Assembly (NCBI RefSeq): GCF_040802235.1
Contig: NC_133172.1
Location: forward strand, 30,709,738 to 30,773,737
Length of the DNA stretch: 64,000 nucleotides
Reading direction: 5' to 3'
Source of the DNA: Manis javanica
Lineage: Eukaryota > Chordata > Mammalia > Pholidota > Manidae
This document shows positions 1 to 11,700 of this stretch, piece by piece. Each line of letters begins with the position of its first letter. Positions within the stretch are counted from its first letter, which is position 1. The notes beneath the pieces are model-generated. The model saw nothing but the letters and a program-made list of their open reading frames with translations. It was not told where the DNA came from and searched no databases. The position numbers and the translations under genes were made by a program.

Positions 1-1490
1 CTATTTTCCAAAGTGGCTGTATCATTTTACATTCTATTAGCAGGGTATGAGGGTTCCAATTTCTCTGTATCTTCACCAACACTTGATATTCTCTGTCTGT
101 TTGATAATAGCCATTCCAGTAGGTGTGAAGTACCTCATTATGGTTTTGATTTGTGTTTCTATGATGGCTAATCATGTTGAGCATCTTTTTATGTGCTTAT
201 TAGCCATTTGCATATTTTCTTTGGAGAAATATCTCTTCAGATTCTTTGCCCATTTTTAATTGGGTTATTTGGCTTTAATTATTAAGTTGTAATAGTTCTT
301 TGTGTATTCTGGATACAAATTCCTTATTATATATATGATTTTTAAACACTTTCTTTTATTCTGTGGGTTCTTTCCATTTTTTTTGAAAATGGATTTGTCT
401 ATTTCAAAATTTGTCCTTTTGAAAGCATTAAAGCTTTTAACTTTGAAGAAGTCCAATTTATCTATTTTTTATTTTGTTGCTTATGTCTTTATTGTCATAT
501 CTAAGAAACCATTGCCCAGTTCAAGGTCACTAAGATTAACATCTATGATTTCTTCTAAGAGTTCCACACTTTTAGCTCTTACCTTTAGCTCCTGATCCAT
601 TTTGAGATAATTTTTGGTTAAAGTGTGATCTAGGGGCTTAATCTCATTCTTTTACATGTGAATATCCATTTGTCTAACAATCTGTGCAATCTTAAAGAAA
701 CAATTCTTTCCTCATTGAATGGTCCTGGAACTTGTCAAAAATAAATTGACCATAGATGCGTGCGTTTATTTCTGGACTCTCATTCCATTTCCTTGGTCTA
801 TACATCCAGTCTTATGTTAGTAAAATGCTGTTTTGATTACTGTAGTTTTGTAGTAAGTTTTGAAGTGTGAGTCCTTCAACTTTGTTCTTTTCCGAGATTG
901 TTTTCACTATTTGGAGCTCCTTGCAATTCCATGCGGATCTCAGAATCAGCTTCTCCATTTCTATAAAAAAGTCCCCTGGAATTGAGATAGGGATTGTATT
1001 AAATCTGTAGATTGTTTTGGTTAATATTAACATCTTGATATTGTCTTCTGATCCATGAAAATAGGCTATCTTTTTGTTTATTTAGATCTTTAATTTCTTT
1101 CAACAATGTTTTGTAGTTTTCAGACCCTAAGTTTTGTACTACTTTTATTATTCTGAGGTATTTTATTTTTTAATGCTTTTGTAAATGAAATTGTTTTCTT
1201 AATTTCAAATTGTTCATTACAAGTGTAGAGAAATACAATTGGCTTTCATATATTGATCTTGTGTCCTGCAACCTTCCTGAACTCATTATGAATTCTATTT
1301 TTTTCAGTGCATACTTTAGGATTTTCCATATAGAAGATTATTATCTGGAAGTAGAGAGAGTTTACTTCTTTCTTTTCAATTTAGATGTATTTTATGCCAT
1401 TTTAGAGCCTAATTGCTCTGACTAGAACCTTCAGTGTAATGTTGAATAGAAGTGGTGAGAGTGGACATCTTCATCTTATTCCTGGTGATG
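1..1490 (-). mobile_element. LINE-1 fragment (old L1, ORF2 C-terminal half)
   Basis: The plus strand reads as the reverse complement of L1 ORF2. It runs collinear with the L1 at 57.3-58.8 kb, from the segment near 57340 to the segment near 58780. Reading the minus strand it covers the end of the reverse transcriptase and part of the C-terminal region. No frame stays open for more than about 100 codons, so the copy is long dead and more diverged than the two large L1s. It is cut by the window edge; its inner boundary near 1490 is where similarity fades. Confidence 0.88.
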
Positions 1491-2449
1491 TTTTTTGAAG
1501 GAAACTGAATTTAGATGCAAATGTCTTGAAAATATCTTAAATGGAAAACAACCAAATAAAACTCTCAAAAGATAAGAAACCAAACATAACACTTTGTAGC
1601 CATCTATGTTCTACTCCAAAAGGTTTATTTATCCTGAGCTCACTCTTCGATGATGCCTCATTTTTCGTTGATGATAAAGAATGTATTCTTCTGAAACAAT
1701 GGGAGCTATGATGCACGGCACAGATGCCTCTTCAAGGAAGGGCTTGTTGCCCAGCTGTGAGGAATGTGTCAGCACATGGCCTCCAGAGGTCAGCCCCTTC
1801 AGGGATGATCTCAGATGCCTTGTCCAAGGTCATACCTGTTCCTGGGTAGCCCACACCCTATGACTAATTTGATGTGGGGTTATTAAGGCATGACTGATCT
1901 AAATCAGGACAGCTCTGAAGATCATTTCAGCTCTAGAGCTCCTGTGGGCTTGGCCAAGGCTGCTGTTAGGCCTACATTGCAGCAGCTTGAGTTCTCTCTG
2001 CCCGCTCCTGCTTTCTTCCTCTCCCTTCCACTGGTGTGGATTCCAAGGGTTCTCCTTTATGCCAAACTCCTCCTCAGTCTGCCTACTGGGGAATCCCACC
2101 TGAAGCACTGCATGTTTCTATGTTGATGTGACCCAGAACTCAAGTACCTACAGGGAGGTCTTTGTAAGAATAATATACTTCGGGAAATAAAAGGATTTCT
2201 TTTTTCCATGTGTGGGCCCTGGGTCATTTTTCTTTTGGGAACCAGTAATAACATTTTATATATTTCTGGAGTGATTTTATATACTTTATACATTCCTGGA
2301 GTGATTTCCCAAGCAACCACTGAAAGTGGATGTGTGATCTTTCCCAGGATGCCGACTAAGGAGTAATCACCCAGGATGGCAGATTTTAGCATCTATGGAA
2401 TTCCGTTGCTAATTTTTTCTTGGTCAACACTTTTAAAAATGACTTTGGG
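1491..2449. other. Unique sequence, possible unclassified repeat at 1890-2185
   Basis: No gene is supported. The stretch 1890-2185 resembles an interspersed repeat I have seen in other mammals but cannot name. Near 2254-2310 a short motif ending CTGGAGTGATTT occurs twice, spaced about 30 bp. The rest shows nothing I recognise. Confidence 0.35.
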
Positions 2450-2922
2450 TATAGTGGTTTGACAAAAATGGCCACACAAAAATATTAGGACCCAACCCTA
2501 GAACCTGTAAATATTATCTTTAAAGAAAAGAAGTATTTGCATGTGTGATTAAATTAAGGGTCTTGGCATGGGGAGATTATCCCAGATTATCTAGATGGAC
2601 ACTAAATCCAATCGCATGTATCAGAAAAGAGAGGCAGAGGGAGATTTCACCCAGACATAAGAGAAGACAATGTGACTGTAAAGGCAGAGATTGGAGTGAT
2701 GTGACCACAAGTCAAGGAATGCTAGCAGCCACCAGAAGCTGGAAGAGGCAAGGAACACATTCTTCTCTAGAGAGCCTGAAAGTAGCGTGGGCCTGCCGTC
2801 ACTCTGATTTTGGCCCAGTGAAGCCGATTTTGGACTTCTGGCCCCCAGAACTGTGAGAGAACAAATTGCTGCTGTTTTAATCCACCAAGTTTGTGGTAAC
2901 TTTTTACAGTAGCTTCAGGCAG
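2450..2922 (+). mobile_element. MLT1-type LTR (ERVL-MaLR)
   Basis: The order of segments matches MaLR LTRs: an early AGGACCCAACCCTAGAACC segment, the middle block GGTCTTGGCATGGGGAGATT, and the 3' block with TTTTGGACTTCTGGC, CCAGAACTGTGAGAGAACAAA, and a terminal TTTAATCCACCAAGTTTGTGGTAA. It is a solo LTR; no internal region is seen on either side. Subfamily is not assigned. Confidence 0.85.
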
Positions 2923-3669
2923 TTTATCCACTGGGTTTTACTTTGCTTTCCCCTCTGAAGAGTCTCTATCCTCCTGGACCAATATTGAAGACAGGGAAAA
3001 CAACGTAAGTAACATCTCCAAATATCTGACAGGGAAGTGAGAGCTTCACCTTTGCTTGGCTCAAGGTCCTTTTAGGCAACTGTGATGAAAGACAGAAATT
3101 ATCAGTGTGCAACTTCCTGATTTATTGGTACAAGTTGCATCTAAGCCCATGGGGAAAAACCACAGTCTGGTGGCTTGGCAGGATGCAGGTTCATTTTAAC
3201 TCTTCAGCAAATAACTTACATGTTTCTCCTTATGACTAGGAGTTGAGTTAATCAAAACAAAGCTAATTAGACTTTTTGTATTGCAACATCCTAATTCCTT
3301 CCTTTATTTGCATGTAGTTTGTTTCATTGTATTATCATTATTATAAACTAGGGACCTTATTTCCGAGGAAACAATGATGTAAGAGAGGCTTAGATTTACA
3401 TAATCATAACTTGGTCAAATCCAACTGTCATCCTGGGTTCTTTGGTCCCCTCATTATGGGTGCATAAATGCAAACATTAGGCATTTCTTTCTCTTTTATG
3501 TTTATTTATACACTCAAGGTTATATTGACCTGTACATTTTCCCCTCAATTTACTAACTTCACAATTTTACTTCAATTAGTCTTGATAACTTCTTCATTCT
3601 GATAACAATAGATTCCCCAAGGATAAGTACTGTTAACACTTTTCTTCAAAGACAGTGAAGGTTTGCTTA
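2923..3669. other. Unique sequence, weak antisense MIR at 3310-3445
   Basis: No gene seen. A weakly MIR-like antisense segment lies near 3310-3445 (GACCTTATTTCCGAGGAAAC in the position of the MIR fraction-of-A/T core). The remainder is AT-rich unique DNA. Confidence 0.35.
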
Positions 3670-4435
3670 ACAAATCCACAGATGATACAAAGCTGTGAGG
3701 CAGAGATTTCCAATTCAGTTACGGGGTGACAGAATGAGGATTTATAAGGATTTATCATGGTTTGGACAGGGATATCTGAACCAATATATTGAAACAAAAC
3801 AAAGAAATAAAAAAATCATACATTTCATTTCAGAATGATCAATTGTACATGTAAAGGAAGGCTGAGACCTTTCATTTTCCAAGTGAAGACATTTATGTGA
3901 AAAAGATCTGAGGAGATAGTTGAGCACAGGCTCAATATGAAACCAACCATGTAGTGTGTTTGCTAAAAAGCTTGCACAGTTGTAGGCTGCATTACTAGGA
4001 GTATAGTGACTGAAGTGAGGGAAGTCATGTGCTCTGGGCTGGACAGGTTGCCTATGGAATTGTTTTCTCTTCTGGTGTAGGATGGGTGAGATATCTAAGG
4101 GGAGAGTTCATAGGAGGAAAATGGTAAAGGATTTGAAATATGAAGTATGACTGAGGAATATGGGATACTTATCCTGGAGAAGAACAGACAAAGGGCAGGC
4201 AAATTACTTTCTTCATACTCCTGCAGGGCCTGGGAGCTGAGCTGGGCTGATCTCAGCTCACATGGAGAAGCAAAATCAGAGCTATCCAGCAAAAGGAGGA
4301 GTCTTCATCTTTGTGCAGAGGGAGGACAAACATCTGCCAGGAATGCTCTGGAAAGATTTCCTGCATTCGGAAAAAATTGGACCAGATGAGTTCTTTCTGA
4401 CTCTGACAGCCTTTGATTCTTTGAAGTCCATTCAG
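3670..4435 (+). mobile_element. L3/CR1 LINE, 3' end of ORF2 and 3' UTR
   Basis: The sequence follows the CR1/L3 reverse-transcriptase C-terminus in order: an ACAGATGATACAAAG block at the start, GCTCAATATGAAACCA near 3930, GGCTGCATTACTAGGAGTAT near 3985, AGCCTGGAGAAGA-like ATCCTGGAGAAGAACAGAC near 4170, and the 3' end with CTGCCAGGAATGCTCTGGAA and TTGGACCAGATGAG near 4335-4390, then a TTTGATTCTTTG end. It is sense on the plus strand and has many indels, so no product is possible. At about 770 bp it is long for this very old family. The downstream LTR abuts it at 4451. Confidence 0.85.
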
Positions 4436-4450
4436 GCTTCACATGAATTG

Positions 4451-4859
4451 TGTGAGGTAGTAGAGAGAAAATGAAAGTTCCTATGGCCCGGATTCTCACC
4501 TGACCCTCGAGGCTTGTTCACCGCACGCACGTGGGCAGTATGTTACTGCTGACTGTATAAAGAGCTCTGCCCAGTGCTCTGGGCTGCACGGCTGCAAGGA
4601 TGCAGGAGAGCAGAGACGAGACTGAAGTGGTGGCAGTGCTGAGGACAGAGACTGAGATAGATGTGGGGGCAGAGAGGCCCAGAGGCAGAGACCAGCTTGT
4701 TGCATGCAGAGTCGCTCTGAGTGGACAGGATTCTAGTGATTGACCTACCACTCTGGGAATAAAGTTGGGTATAACCCTTTCACCTCAAGAATATTTCGTT
4801 GTCATTCTTTGGTCTCATGGAATCCATAGTGAACTTGTCTGGGGTTGAAACCCATGACA
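4451..4859 (+). mobile_element. ERV solo LTR, copy A
   Basis: The segment begins TG and ends CA, carries TATAAAGAGCTC near 4557 and AATAAA near 4760, and is homologous along its length to the reverse complement of 6432-6833. This is the organisation of a retroviral LTR (U3 with TATA box, R with poly(A) signal, U5). No primer-binding site, polypurine tract or internal gene region follows it, so it is a solo LTR. No clear target duplication is visible. The family is not identified; a gammaretrovirus-like ERV is possible. Confidence 0.72.
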
Positions 4860-6431
4860 TTTGGTATACACACCTGGATGAATAGTTAAGAGAGTGACCT
4901 ATTTCATGTCATCTCTCTGAGGGATGGGCCACTTGAGGGCCCAGAGAAAACTAATCAGACATTTTTAACTTTTTGCCCAAATTGAATGGCATTTCCCATT
5001 CCTCTTTATGCTTTTCTGGCCTGGTGAGGCAGCAGATATGACTAAAATGAACCTTTTTCTTCATCTGGTTGGCTCTTTGCCTGGCTGCAGAAATCTCAGC
5101 AAACTGAGAATGATAGTTACGTAGACCCTTATGCAGGGAGACCATTAGGAGGTCTTGGGGGTGGCCAGCTGGAATAGGGTGAGTTGGTGCCATGAGGAGA
5201 AAGAGGTGGATTTGAGAAACATAAAGGATGTGTTACCTAGCTGGTTCCAGGTATCTTCCTAGTGACTGGAAGGACTGAGTGTTGAAGAGTTGTGCAAATG
5301 AGGCACATTGGGTCCCGCTGGTCCACCTGATGGTGGCCACCTCCTTCACTCAGCAGCCTTTGGTGTTTCTGACTTTGTGTCCCTTCAGTTTCTTTCATAG
5401 GAAGGGGTGTCCTTCATGGGAAAGGCAGTTTGTGGCATTCTGCTGCCCAAGAGCCAGCTGGCTGAGAGTTAAACTTCTTATTGGGAGCATGTGTGTGCAC
5501 CCGGGTTTTAACCCTGCCCCTGCTACATGCAGAGGGCAGGAGGCTTCATCCAGGAGCTTCTCTTTTCCTTCTCTGCTCCTTTTTTATCCCCAAGCAAATA
5601 TTTCACATTTGACTTCCAGCCCAGGCAGAACCCATCCACCTCTTCCACAAGACAGCAAAGGGTTGTCACTAGGCTGCAAATGAGCAGCTTCGATTGCTCA
5701 GGAAAAGATATTACAATTTTATCTCCTTGTACTGTTCAATAAAACATTAGTATCTCAGCATTTTTATTTAACAATAGGCAACCTTAGGCCAGTAATTATG
5801 CAACAATTATAATCATAAAAACTGTCCCCTGCTGCTCACCTAGAAACACGAATATATTAAACCAAGACTAACCATCTAAAAGGCAAGCAGCAGAGCCCCC
5901 TCATTTTTAATGTCCCTGCAGTGCACCATGGGAAGCTAATAATTCACCCTCTAATTAGTATCCCTTCTGCTGCTGTTGATGCAAGGACAAAGAGGGAGCG
6001 GCTTTGTTACAAACTCGCCTTGGTAATCTTTAAACGTCGAGATGCTCTGTGGGTTGGCTGAGTGGAGGGCGGCAGAATGGCGTGTGCAATTAGAGGAGCA
6101 GGAACGCACCTTGCCCTGGCGGAGCATTCTTGTCCTAATGAGCTCTGGGCAAGCACCCCATCCAGTCATCCCCAAACCCTCTCTCTTCTGAGCCATGCCA
6201 TGTATCTCTTGCTTATCTTTTATTAAATTTGGCCATGAGAAGGGATTGGCATGGCAGTCAGTGCTGGTAGAGAGAGTGGAACGTGAAGAAGCCTGAATGT
6301 TACAATGTGTCAGACTTCCCAGGTTGGAGCTGTCGATGGCAATGGCTGCCCTGGCTGGTTGGTGAAGGGGGCCAGTGGGCAGTGGCAGAGGAGCTCTAAG
6401 GATGCCTGTTAGCCCGAGGAAGGAGGTGTCT
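4860..6431. other. Unique sequence between two inverted LTRs
   Basis: No gag, pol or env similarity is seen, so this is not a provirus interior. The part 5740-6060 is AT-rich with several TAATTA/TTATTTAA homeodomain-like words and may be a noncoding conserved element. A 200-codon minus-strand frame (5951-6553) crosses into LTR copy B and has no recognisable domain. Confidence 0.5.
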
Positions 6432-6833
6432 TGCCAGTGAGTTTCAGCAGCAGACAAGTTCACTATGGGTTCAGTGAGACTGAAAAATGACAATCGAACA
6501 TTCTTGGGGTAAAAGCATTTATACCCAACTTTATTTCCACGGTGGGAGGTCAATCGCTAGAATCCCGTCCACTCAGAGTGAGTCTGCATGCAGCAAGCCA
6601 GTCTCTGTTTCTGGGCCTCTCTGTCCCCACAGCCATCTCAGTCTCTGTCCTAGGCACTGCTGCCTCTCCAGTCTCAGCTCTTCTGCATCCTTGCAGTCAT
6701 GCAGCCCAGAACACTGGGTGGAGGAGCTCTTTATATAGAGTCAATGATAACGTATTGCTCACATGTGTGCAGTGAACAAGTTGACCAGGGTCAGGTGAGA
6801 ATCCTGGCCATAGAAACTTTCATTTTCTCTACA
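6432..6833 (-). mobile_element. ERV solo LTR, copy B (inverted relative to copy A)
   Basis: Read on the minus strand it starts TGTAGAGAAAATGAAAG at 6833 and ends ACTCACTGGCA at 6432. It aligns with copy A throughout: the TATATAAAGAGCTC box (near 6730), the CAAGGATGCAG block, the TGAGTGGACGGGATTCTAG block and the AATAAAGTTGGGTATAA poly(A) region. Copies A and B differ by scattered substitutions and small indels, so they are old. No duplication at its ends is obvious. Confidence 0.72.
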
Positions 6834-8489
6834 GGGAGGAAAAGTTCATCTCCTTCAGAACCTCCAGAGTGAATAACCTGGTGATTTACTTAACTGCCCC
6901 TGATTCTCTGTTCCCAGCCCAGAAGCCTTCCTGCACATCACCTTCTGAGTGTTGTGGGGATCAGGTGGGCTTCTTAAAGAAAACAGAGTCCATTCCAGCT
7001 AACCCTGTCACTGTACAGATAAAAAGAATCCAAAGCCAAGGTCAAAAAACAGTCATCTGGGGTTGGTTTCCAAGGCTTTGTCATAGTAGTCATAGAACAT
7101 GAACTTAATGCTGTTAGATCTTCAGATATTATAAGAGACACCAGAAATCTAGGGTTTTTTAATGTGAAATCTTCTGAAATAAATGTTTTTAACTACTCAG
7201 AATTACACAATTAGGTAAAACAACAGAATTAATTAAAAGCAAATGCAGTGCACTTCTACCAGCCATACCCAGCCTGCATACTTCCAGTGTGGGACTTCTG
7301 GGTTGTGGGCCACATCTGTGGACCTCAAAGGCAGATGACATGGATTTCTCTGGGTTGAGTTTTGGATCTAATTTGACCAGTAATTGGCCTTCCTGTACCT
7401 TGCCTGTGTGACCAGCCAGTCAACTCCTTACAGTAGAGAGTTAAATCAGGTTGGCAAGGAGTCATGGAACAGCTGGGTACAAATGGGCAACCAAGATTAA
7501 GCCTGGGTTTAAAGAGACAGGGCGCTTTTCTCTCTATCACCAGCTCATTAAGCTTTCCACTTTGACAGCTGAAGCATTCCCAAGACTGGCCAAAGTCAGA
7601 TTTTTTTTTTTGTCTAGAGCCAACTGAGAGCACCTAAGATTTGGCAATGAGCTTCTGTGACCTGGGATAGGAGGGCAGCAGAAGGCTGAGTCATGAAGTC
7701 CTTGGGTATTTGGACTGCTTCTCAGAACATCTCCCTCCATCCAGAGAACTCCATCCTCAGGTCTAGCCAGAGGATATGATGGGGGAAAATGGCTGAGAGG
7801 TCATACCACTTTGCTTGCAAAAGGGGAAAAGCCCTCCATCTGTGCTGCAGCAGCCATTGGGGCCAAGGTCCCCTTGCTGTGAGCTTTTGCCACATCCCTG
7901 TTGACTGCTGCCTTCACTGTTACCAAAAGGAATGTCTTGGTCATTATCCAGGGTGGGAAATTCCAGGCGCAGGGCAGCAGGAACCTTAGTAAATTGAATC
8001 AAGGTTGAGGAAACATCACCAAGGCCTTTCTTGAGCCCCAAAGGACCACAGATTTGGAATATATTTGATGTATTTACCTCAGCTACAAGGGAATCACTGA
8101 TTTTCTTTTCCTAGGGACTTCCTTGCAGACAGAGAATGCCTTTTGTTGGACCCTTTTGTTTATCTCAAATAGCAAAAATGAAAACAGTACTTGAGTTGTT
8201 CTCCTGGCTTGAGGAAAAGGCTGTGCCCTGAAGGGTAGTTGAGCAGCAGGGGCAGCTGCTGTGGTAATTGGGTGTTAGGAGAACTGCCTGGGCCCTGTGG
8301 TAGATTTTTTGGCAGGAAAAGCCAAGTGCTCTGTTCTTGGGAAGCAGGTTGTATTTTTTTCCTTGTTGCTTTTTAAGCATTAAGTTAAAAAATATTTACA
8401 AAGGTTTTGATTCAGGAGAACAACAGCTATTAGTAACAGCAGAATTATCTATCACCTCCTTGAGTTCTTGTTTCAAATCCTACTATGCA
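6834..8489. other. Unique sequence
   Basis: I see no gene or named repeat. A T10 run lies near 7600. Short open frames here (for example minus 7325-7633) have no domain features. Confidence 0.5.
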
Positions 8490-8690
8490 AGGGGATGGAA
8501 GGGAACTAACATTTATTTTCTTTGCAAGGAGGGTTTCTGTTTTCTCATTTACACTTTCTCATCAGTTACATTTTTTCATGATGTAGGTATTATCCCATTT
8601 GCAGATGAGGAGACTGAGGCTCAGAAAGATTAAGTAACAACTGAAGTTACGCAGCAGGTAAGAGGATGGGGTCAAGTTTTAAATATATGT
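8490..8690 (-). mobile_element. MIR SINE
   Basis: Contains the antisense MIR core: ATTATCCCATTTGCAGATGA, GGAGACTGAGGCTCAGAAAG and AAGTAACAACTGAAG near 8590-8650. Confidence 0.85.
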
Positions 8691-8919
8691 AAAGAAAACT
8701 CTAACTCAGGTCCTTTACCATCCCAGGCTGTCTCTCCTCCTTTCATCCTTTCAAAATTTCACAAAAATTTTGTGTTTTTTCAACTTGGAACATGTTTCTG
8801 AATTAGATTTCTGTCTCTTATCTCAGTATTACTGAATCATAATGAAAGTATTCTAGGGCCCAGGTATTTCTTTCTTTGTAAGCCCTCCCAGATTCTCCTG
8901 ATGAATGCTTCTGAATGAG

Positions 8920-9130
8920 CACCAGTGGTTTAGAAAGGACACAAGACCTGCAATCAGAAGTCCTGGGTTTGAATCCTGTCTCAGCCTCTCTTCACCTCAT
9001 AATCCCAGTTTGTCATCTTAAATTGAGTTAAAAATGCAATCCTGTGGAAGGTTGTCCCAGGAGTCAAATGAGATTCTGTACATGTAGGTACTTTGTAAAC
9101 TCTAGTGTTGCTATGCAAATGTCAGTCATC
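8920..9130 (+). mobile_element. MIR SINE
   Basis: The sense MIR order is visible: CAGAAGTCCTGGGTTTGAAT (tRNA-like B-box region) near 8957, a cytosine-rich core, then GAGTCAAATGAGATTCTGTA and the 3' part. Confidence 0.75.
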
Positions 9131-9604
9131 ATTTTTATAGATGCACCAAGACTCGGGCCCAGCCTTTCCTTCTAGAATTATACAAGTTCAGGGTCACAGT
9201 GGAACTGTGGGCAAGAACCTGTAGCTGACAATCTGACAACCTGGCTGCTTCTGCACAGTTGTTTGTTGATGATTAAATTATCGCAAATTAGTTTTACTTG
9301 TAGTATAATAAATGCCATTAGTATGACTAATCACATACCTGATTATACAACCCACTCCTCCTCCTCCTCCTCCAGTGTATTTTCTGCATCAAACACCTAA
9401 TAAATCCAGTACGGATGTAGAGCTCTTGTTATGGCTGATGAATGATGCATGGGGGTGTTTGCTGGGTGTATTCTTTGCTCCCATGATCAGAAAGACCTTT
9501 AGAGAGTGGCCACACACCAGGAAGGCTTCCTGAGCTACAAGGTTTGACTGTTTTTTTGGTTTAGCTTTTAGGCATTATTATTATTGCTGTTGTAGTTATT
9601 TAGT
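9131..9604. other. AT-rich unique sequence, candidate conserved noncoding element
   Basis: 9250-9460 is rich in homeodomain-like words (GATTAAATTA, GACTAATCAC, CTGATTATAC, CACCTAATAAATCC) and lacks repeat similarity. It holds a (CTC)n run at 9355-9373. This is a compositional impression, not proof of constraint. Confidence 0.35.
9355..9373. repeat. (CTC)n microsatellite
   Basis: About six perfect CTC units. Confidence 0.9.
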
Positions 9605-9815
9605 TAGTACTACAACTGCCATTTGTTGAGTTCACTAGGTACTAGGCACTGGGTTAAGCCCTTTTATGCTCATTGTTTTATTCATAGATGTATTATTTTA
9701 TATATTTCTTATAGGAATCCATTAGGAAGTGGTAGAGCCAAGGTTTGTGCTCAGTGCTCAAGTCTGCCTGGCTCAAAAGCTTATGCTTATATCTCTATAC
9801 TACACTGCCTTTCCT
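9605..9815 (-). mobile_element. MIR SINE
   Basis: Antisense MIR: CCATTTGTTGAGTTCACTAG and TACTAGGCACTGGGTTAAGC near 9620, then AGGAAGTGGTAGAGCCAAGG near 9724 and a tRNA-like end near 9800. Confidence 0.85.
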
Positions 9816-10049
9816 GTGTGGGAAGAAATTTAGCTAGACCCACTGTGATGGTAGATTTGGGCACTCAGGGGCTTGTTGAGTGGTGGAGATGGGTGAGCCA
9901 GTTATGGAGGGATGACAAGTGTGTCTTCCTGGTGTTAGTGAGGTGGAGTGGGCAGAGACATGGCATGTTGTTGGCAGTGGTCATCTGTCCATGGTAGGTG
10001 GTGGTAGGTAAGAGGAAGCAGCTTATTGCTGTGCAGAGAGGACAGGATC

Positions 10050-10230
10050 TTAATGAGAAGAACCTATGTTCTGGTCCTGGCTCTTCCTCCTACCTTCCGC
10101 TTGCCCTTAGGCTTATCACCTAACCTGTCTGGACCTCAGTTTTCTCATCATGGAGCTGTTTTGGAGATCAAGTGAAATTAAGGTTGTGAATGTAATTTGT
10201 AAGCTGTGAAATGATTTCCATATGCAAAGA
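10050..10230 (+). mobile_element. MIR SINE
   Basis: Sense MIR: GTTCTGGTCCTGGCTCTTCC, ACCTCAGTTTTCTCATCATG and a 3' part with TGAAATTAAGG. Confidence 0.8.
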
Positions 10231-11330
10231 ACTATTTTTATCCTTCTCTGGTGAATGAGGACAACCGGAACTTAAGACCTAGCCTTGAATCTTTATACAA
10301 GTGGAGATTCACCTTCCAGTTAAGCAAGTGGGTGTATTGGAGGGTGGATGTCATGGGCAAGGCAGGTGGTCCAGTGGTGTGAATATGTTAATTCTGGAGA
10401 GGACCTTCACCCCAAAGACCCTTCCTAGGCCTTAATAATGGAATGTTCTGTGCTTCACAGAAGAGAGGCATTCTTGAAAGTAAATTTCTATAACTATAGT
10501 AAAAATAAGCCCCCTGCCCTGCCCCACTGCCCCAAATTGAATGTACAGCAATCAGAGTTGTTTTTTTGCTTAGCACTATACCTTTTAGTTCTGAAGACAA
10601 CTCAACAAGTCATACTGGATAAAAAGCTGTCCAGTCTTATGCATTGTCCACCATACCAGGACAGCAACACAGATTCTGGCCCAGGCTTTACAACCCTGTT
10701 TTTACAAATTAAAGAAACTACTAAATTTGAACTTAAGGGCAGAGGACAGGAAATAAAGGAAGATTATCTATACATGTTAACAAGAAGTCTTCAGAGCTTC
10801 ATTGGTATTGCAGGATTAGCCCTATAAATAGGGAGGTTGAGAGACTTGCAGTGTTGAAGGATCCTTAGAGTGGGTCTAGACTAGTTTATTAACTGTGAGG
10901 CACGTATACTGCTTGCCCATCTCATCTCCCCACCCTTCCTCTTTCTGTCTTTGTCCCAGCAGATATCACTAATCAATAACCAAATTCTTTCCTATTGAAC
11001 CTCAGAACCCTTCAACTCTGCAGACTTGGCAGCCATCCCCACAAAACTGGAGTTGTTGTGTGAAGAAACCCAGCTGCTGCTGCTCTGAAGCAAACCACTC
11101 ATTTTTAAGAAGAGGGTCTCAGGATGGAAAGAGATTTCCATCTCTGGGACTTAAGATTACTGGCAGAGTTAGAACCAGAATTCCCTTACTTTATATTCTA
11201 GTAACTCAAATCTCTTATTAACCTGTCTTGATGCATGTCACTGAATCCAAAGTCATTTACTTATTAATTTTTAATATGCTTCTTAGGAAAAGAACACACC
11301 TATGGTGTAGTGAAAGAAAAGGTAAGAAGG
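10231..11330. other. Unique sequence
   Basis: No gene or named repeat. A 129-codon plus-strand frame at 10438-10827 has no recognised domain and no supporting splice or translation context. Confidence 0.5.
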
Positions 11331-11700
11331 TATATTTGTTACTTACCACTGAGTGTCAAACTACCCCCAAACATCTTAAAACAATGACCATTTTTGTTTC
11401 TCATGAGTTTGTAGGTTCATTGTCTGTTCTGCCAAGCTGGGCTTGGCTGAGCTGACCTCAACTGGGCTTGCTTATGAATCTGTGGTTAGCTGGTGGATTA
11501 GCTGGTGGGTCAGTCGGGTCAGTCATCCTGGTCCAGGATGACCTCAGCTGAGATAGTGTATCTCTGTTCCATGTGGTCTTTCATCCTCTAGCAGGCTGGC
11601 TCAGGCTTGCTCTTGTGGCAGGTTCCAAGTTGAGACCAAGGCTTAGAACTGTCACCATGTCACCTCTGACACACTCTGTTGGCCAAAACAAGTCTCAAAT
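11331..11700 (-). mobile_element. LTR-like element, probably MaLR-type
   Basis: The plus strand reads AAACATCTTAAAACAATGAC, then a TTTCTCATGAGTTTGTAGG block, a long GCTGG-rich block, CTTTCATCCTCTAGCAGGCT and TTGGCCAAAACAAGTCTCA. This block order is that of a common antisense mammalian LTR-like repeat. The copy at 39135-39545 has the same layout. I am not certain of the family name. Confidence 0.55.

Noticed and set aside
5951-6553. 200-codon minus-strand frame
   Set aside because: It begins inside LTR copy B, has no domain or codon signal, and no splice or promoter context.
4451-6833. A complete provirus between the two LTRs
   Set aside because: The LTRs are inverted to each other, and the 1.6 kb between them has no retroviral gene similarity.
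10438-10827. 129-codon plus-strand frame
   Set aside because: Looked briefly like an ERV relic, but no conserved block could be identified.
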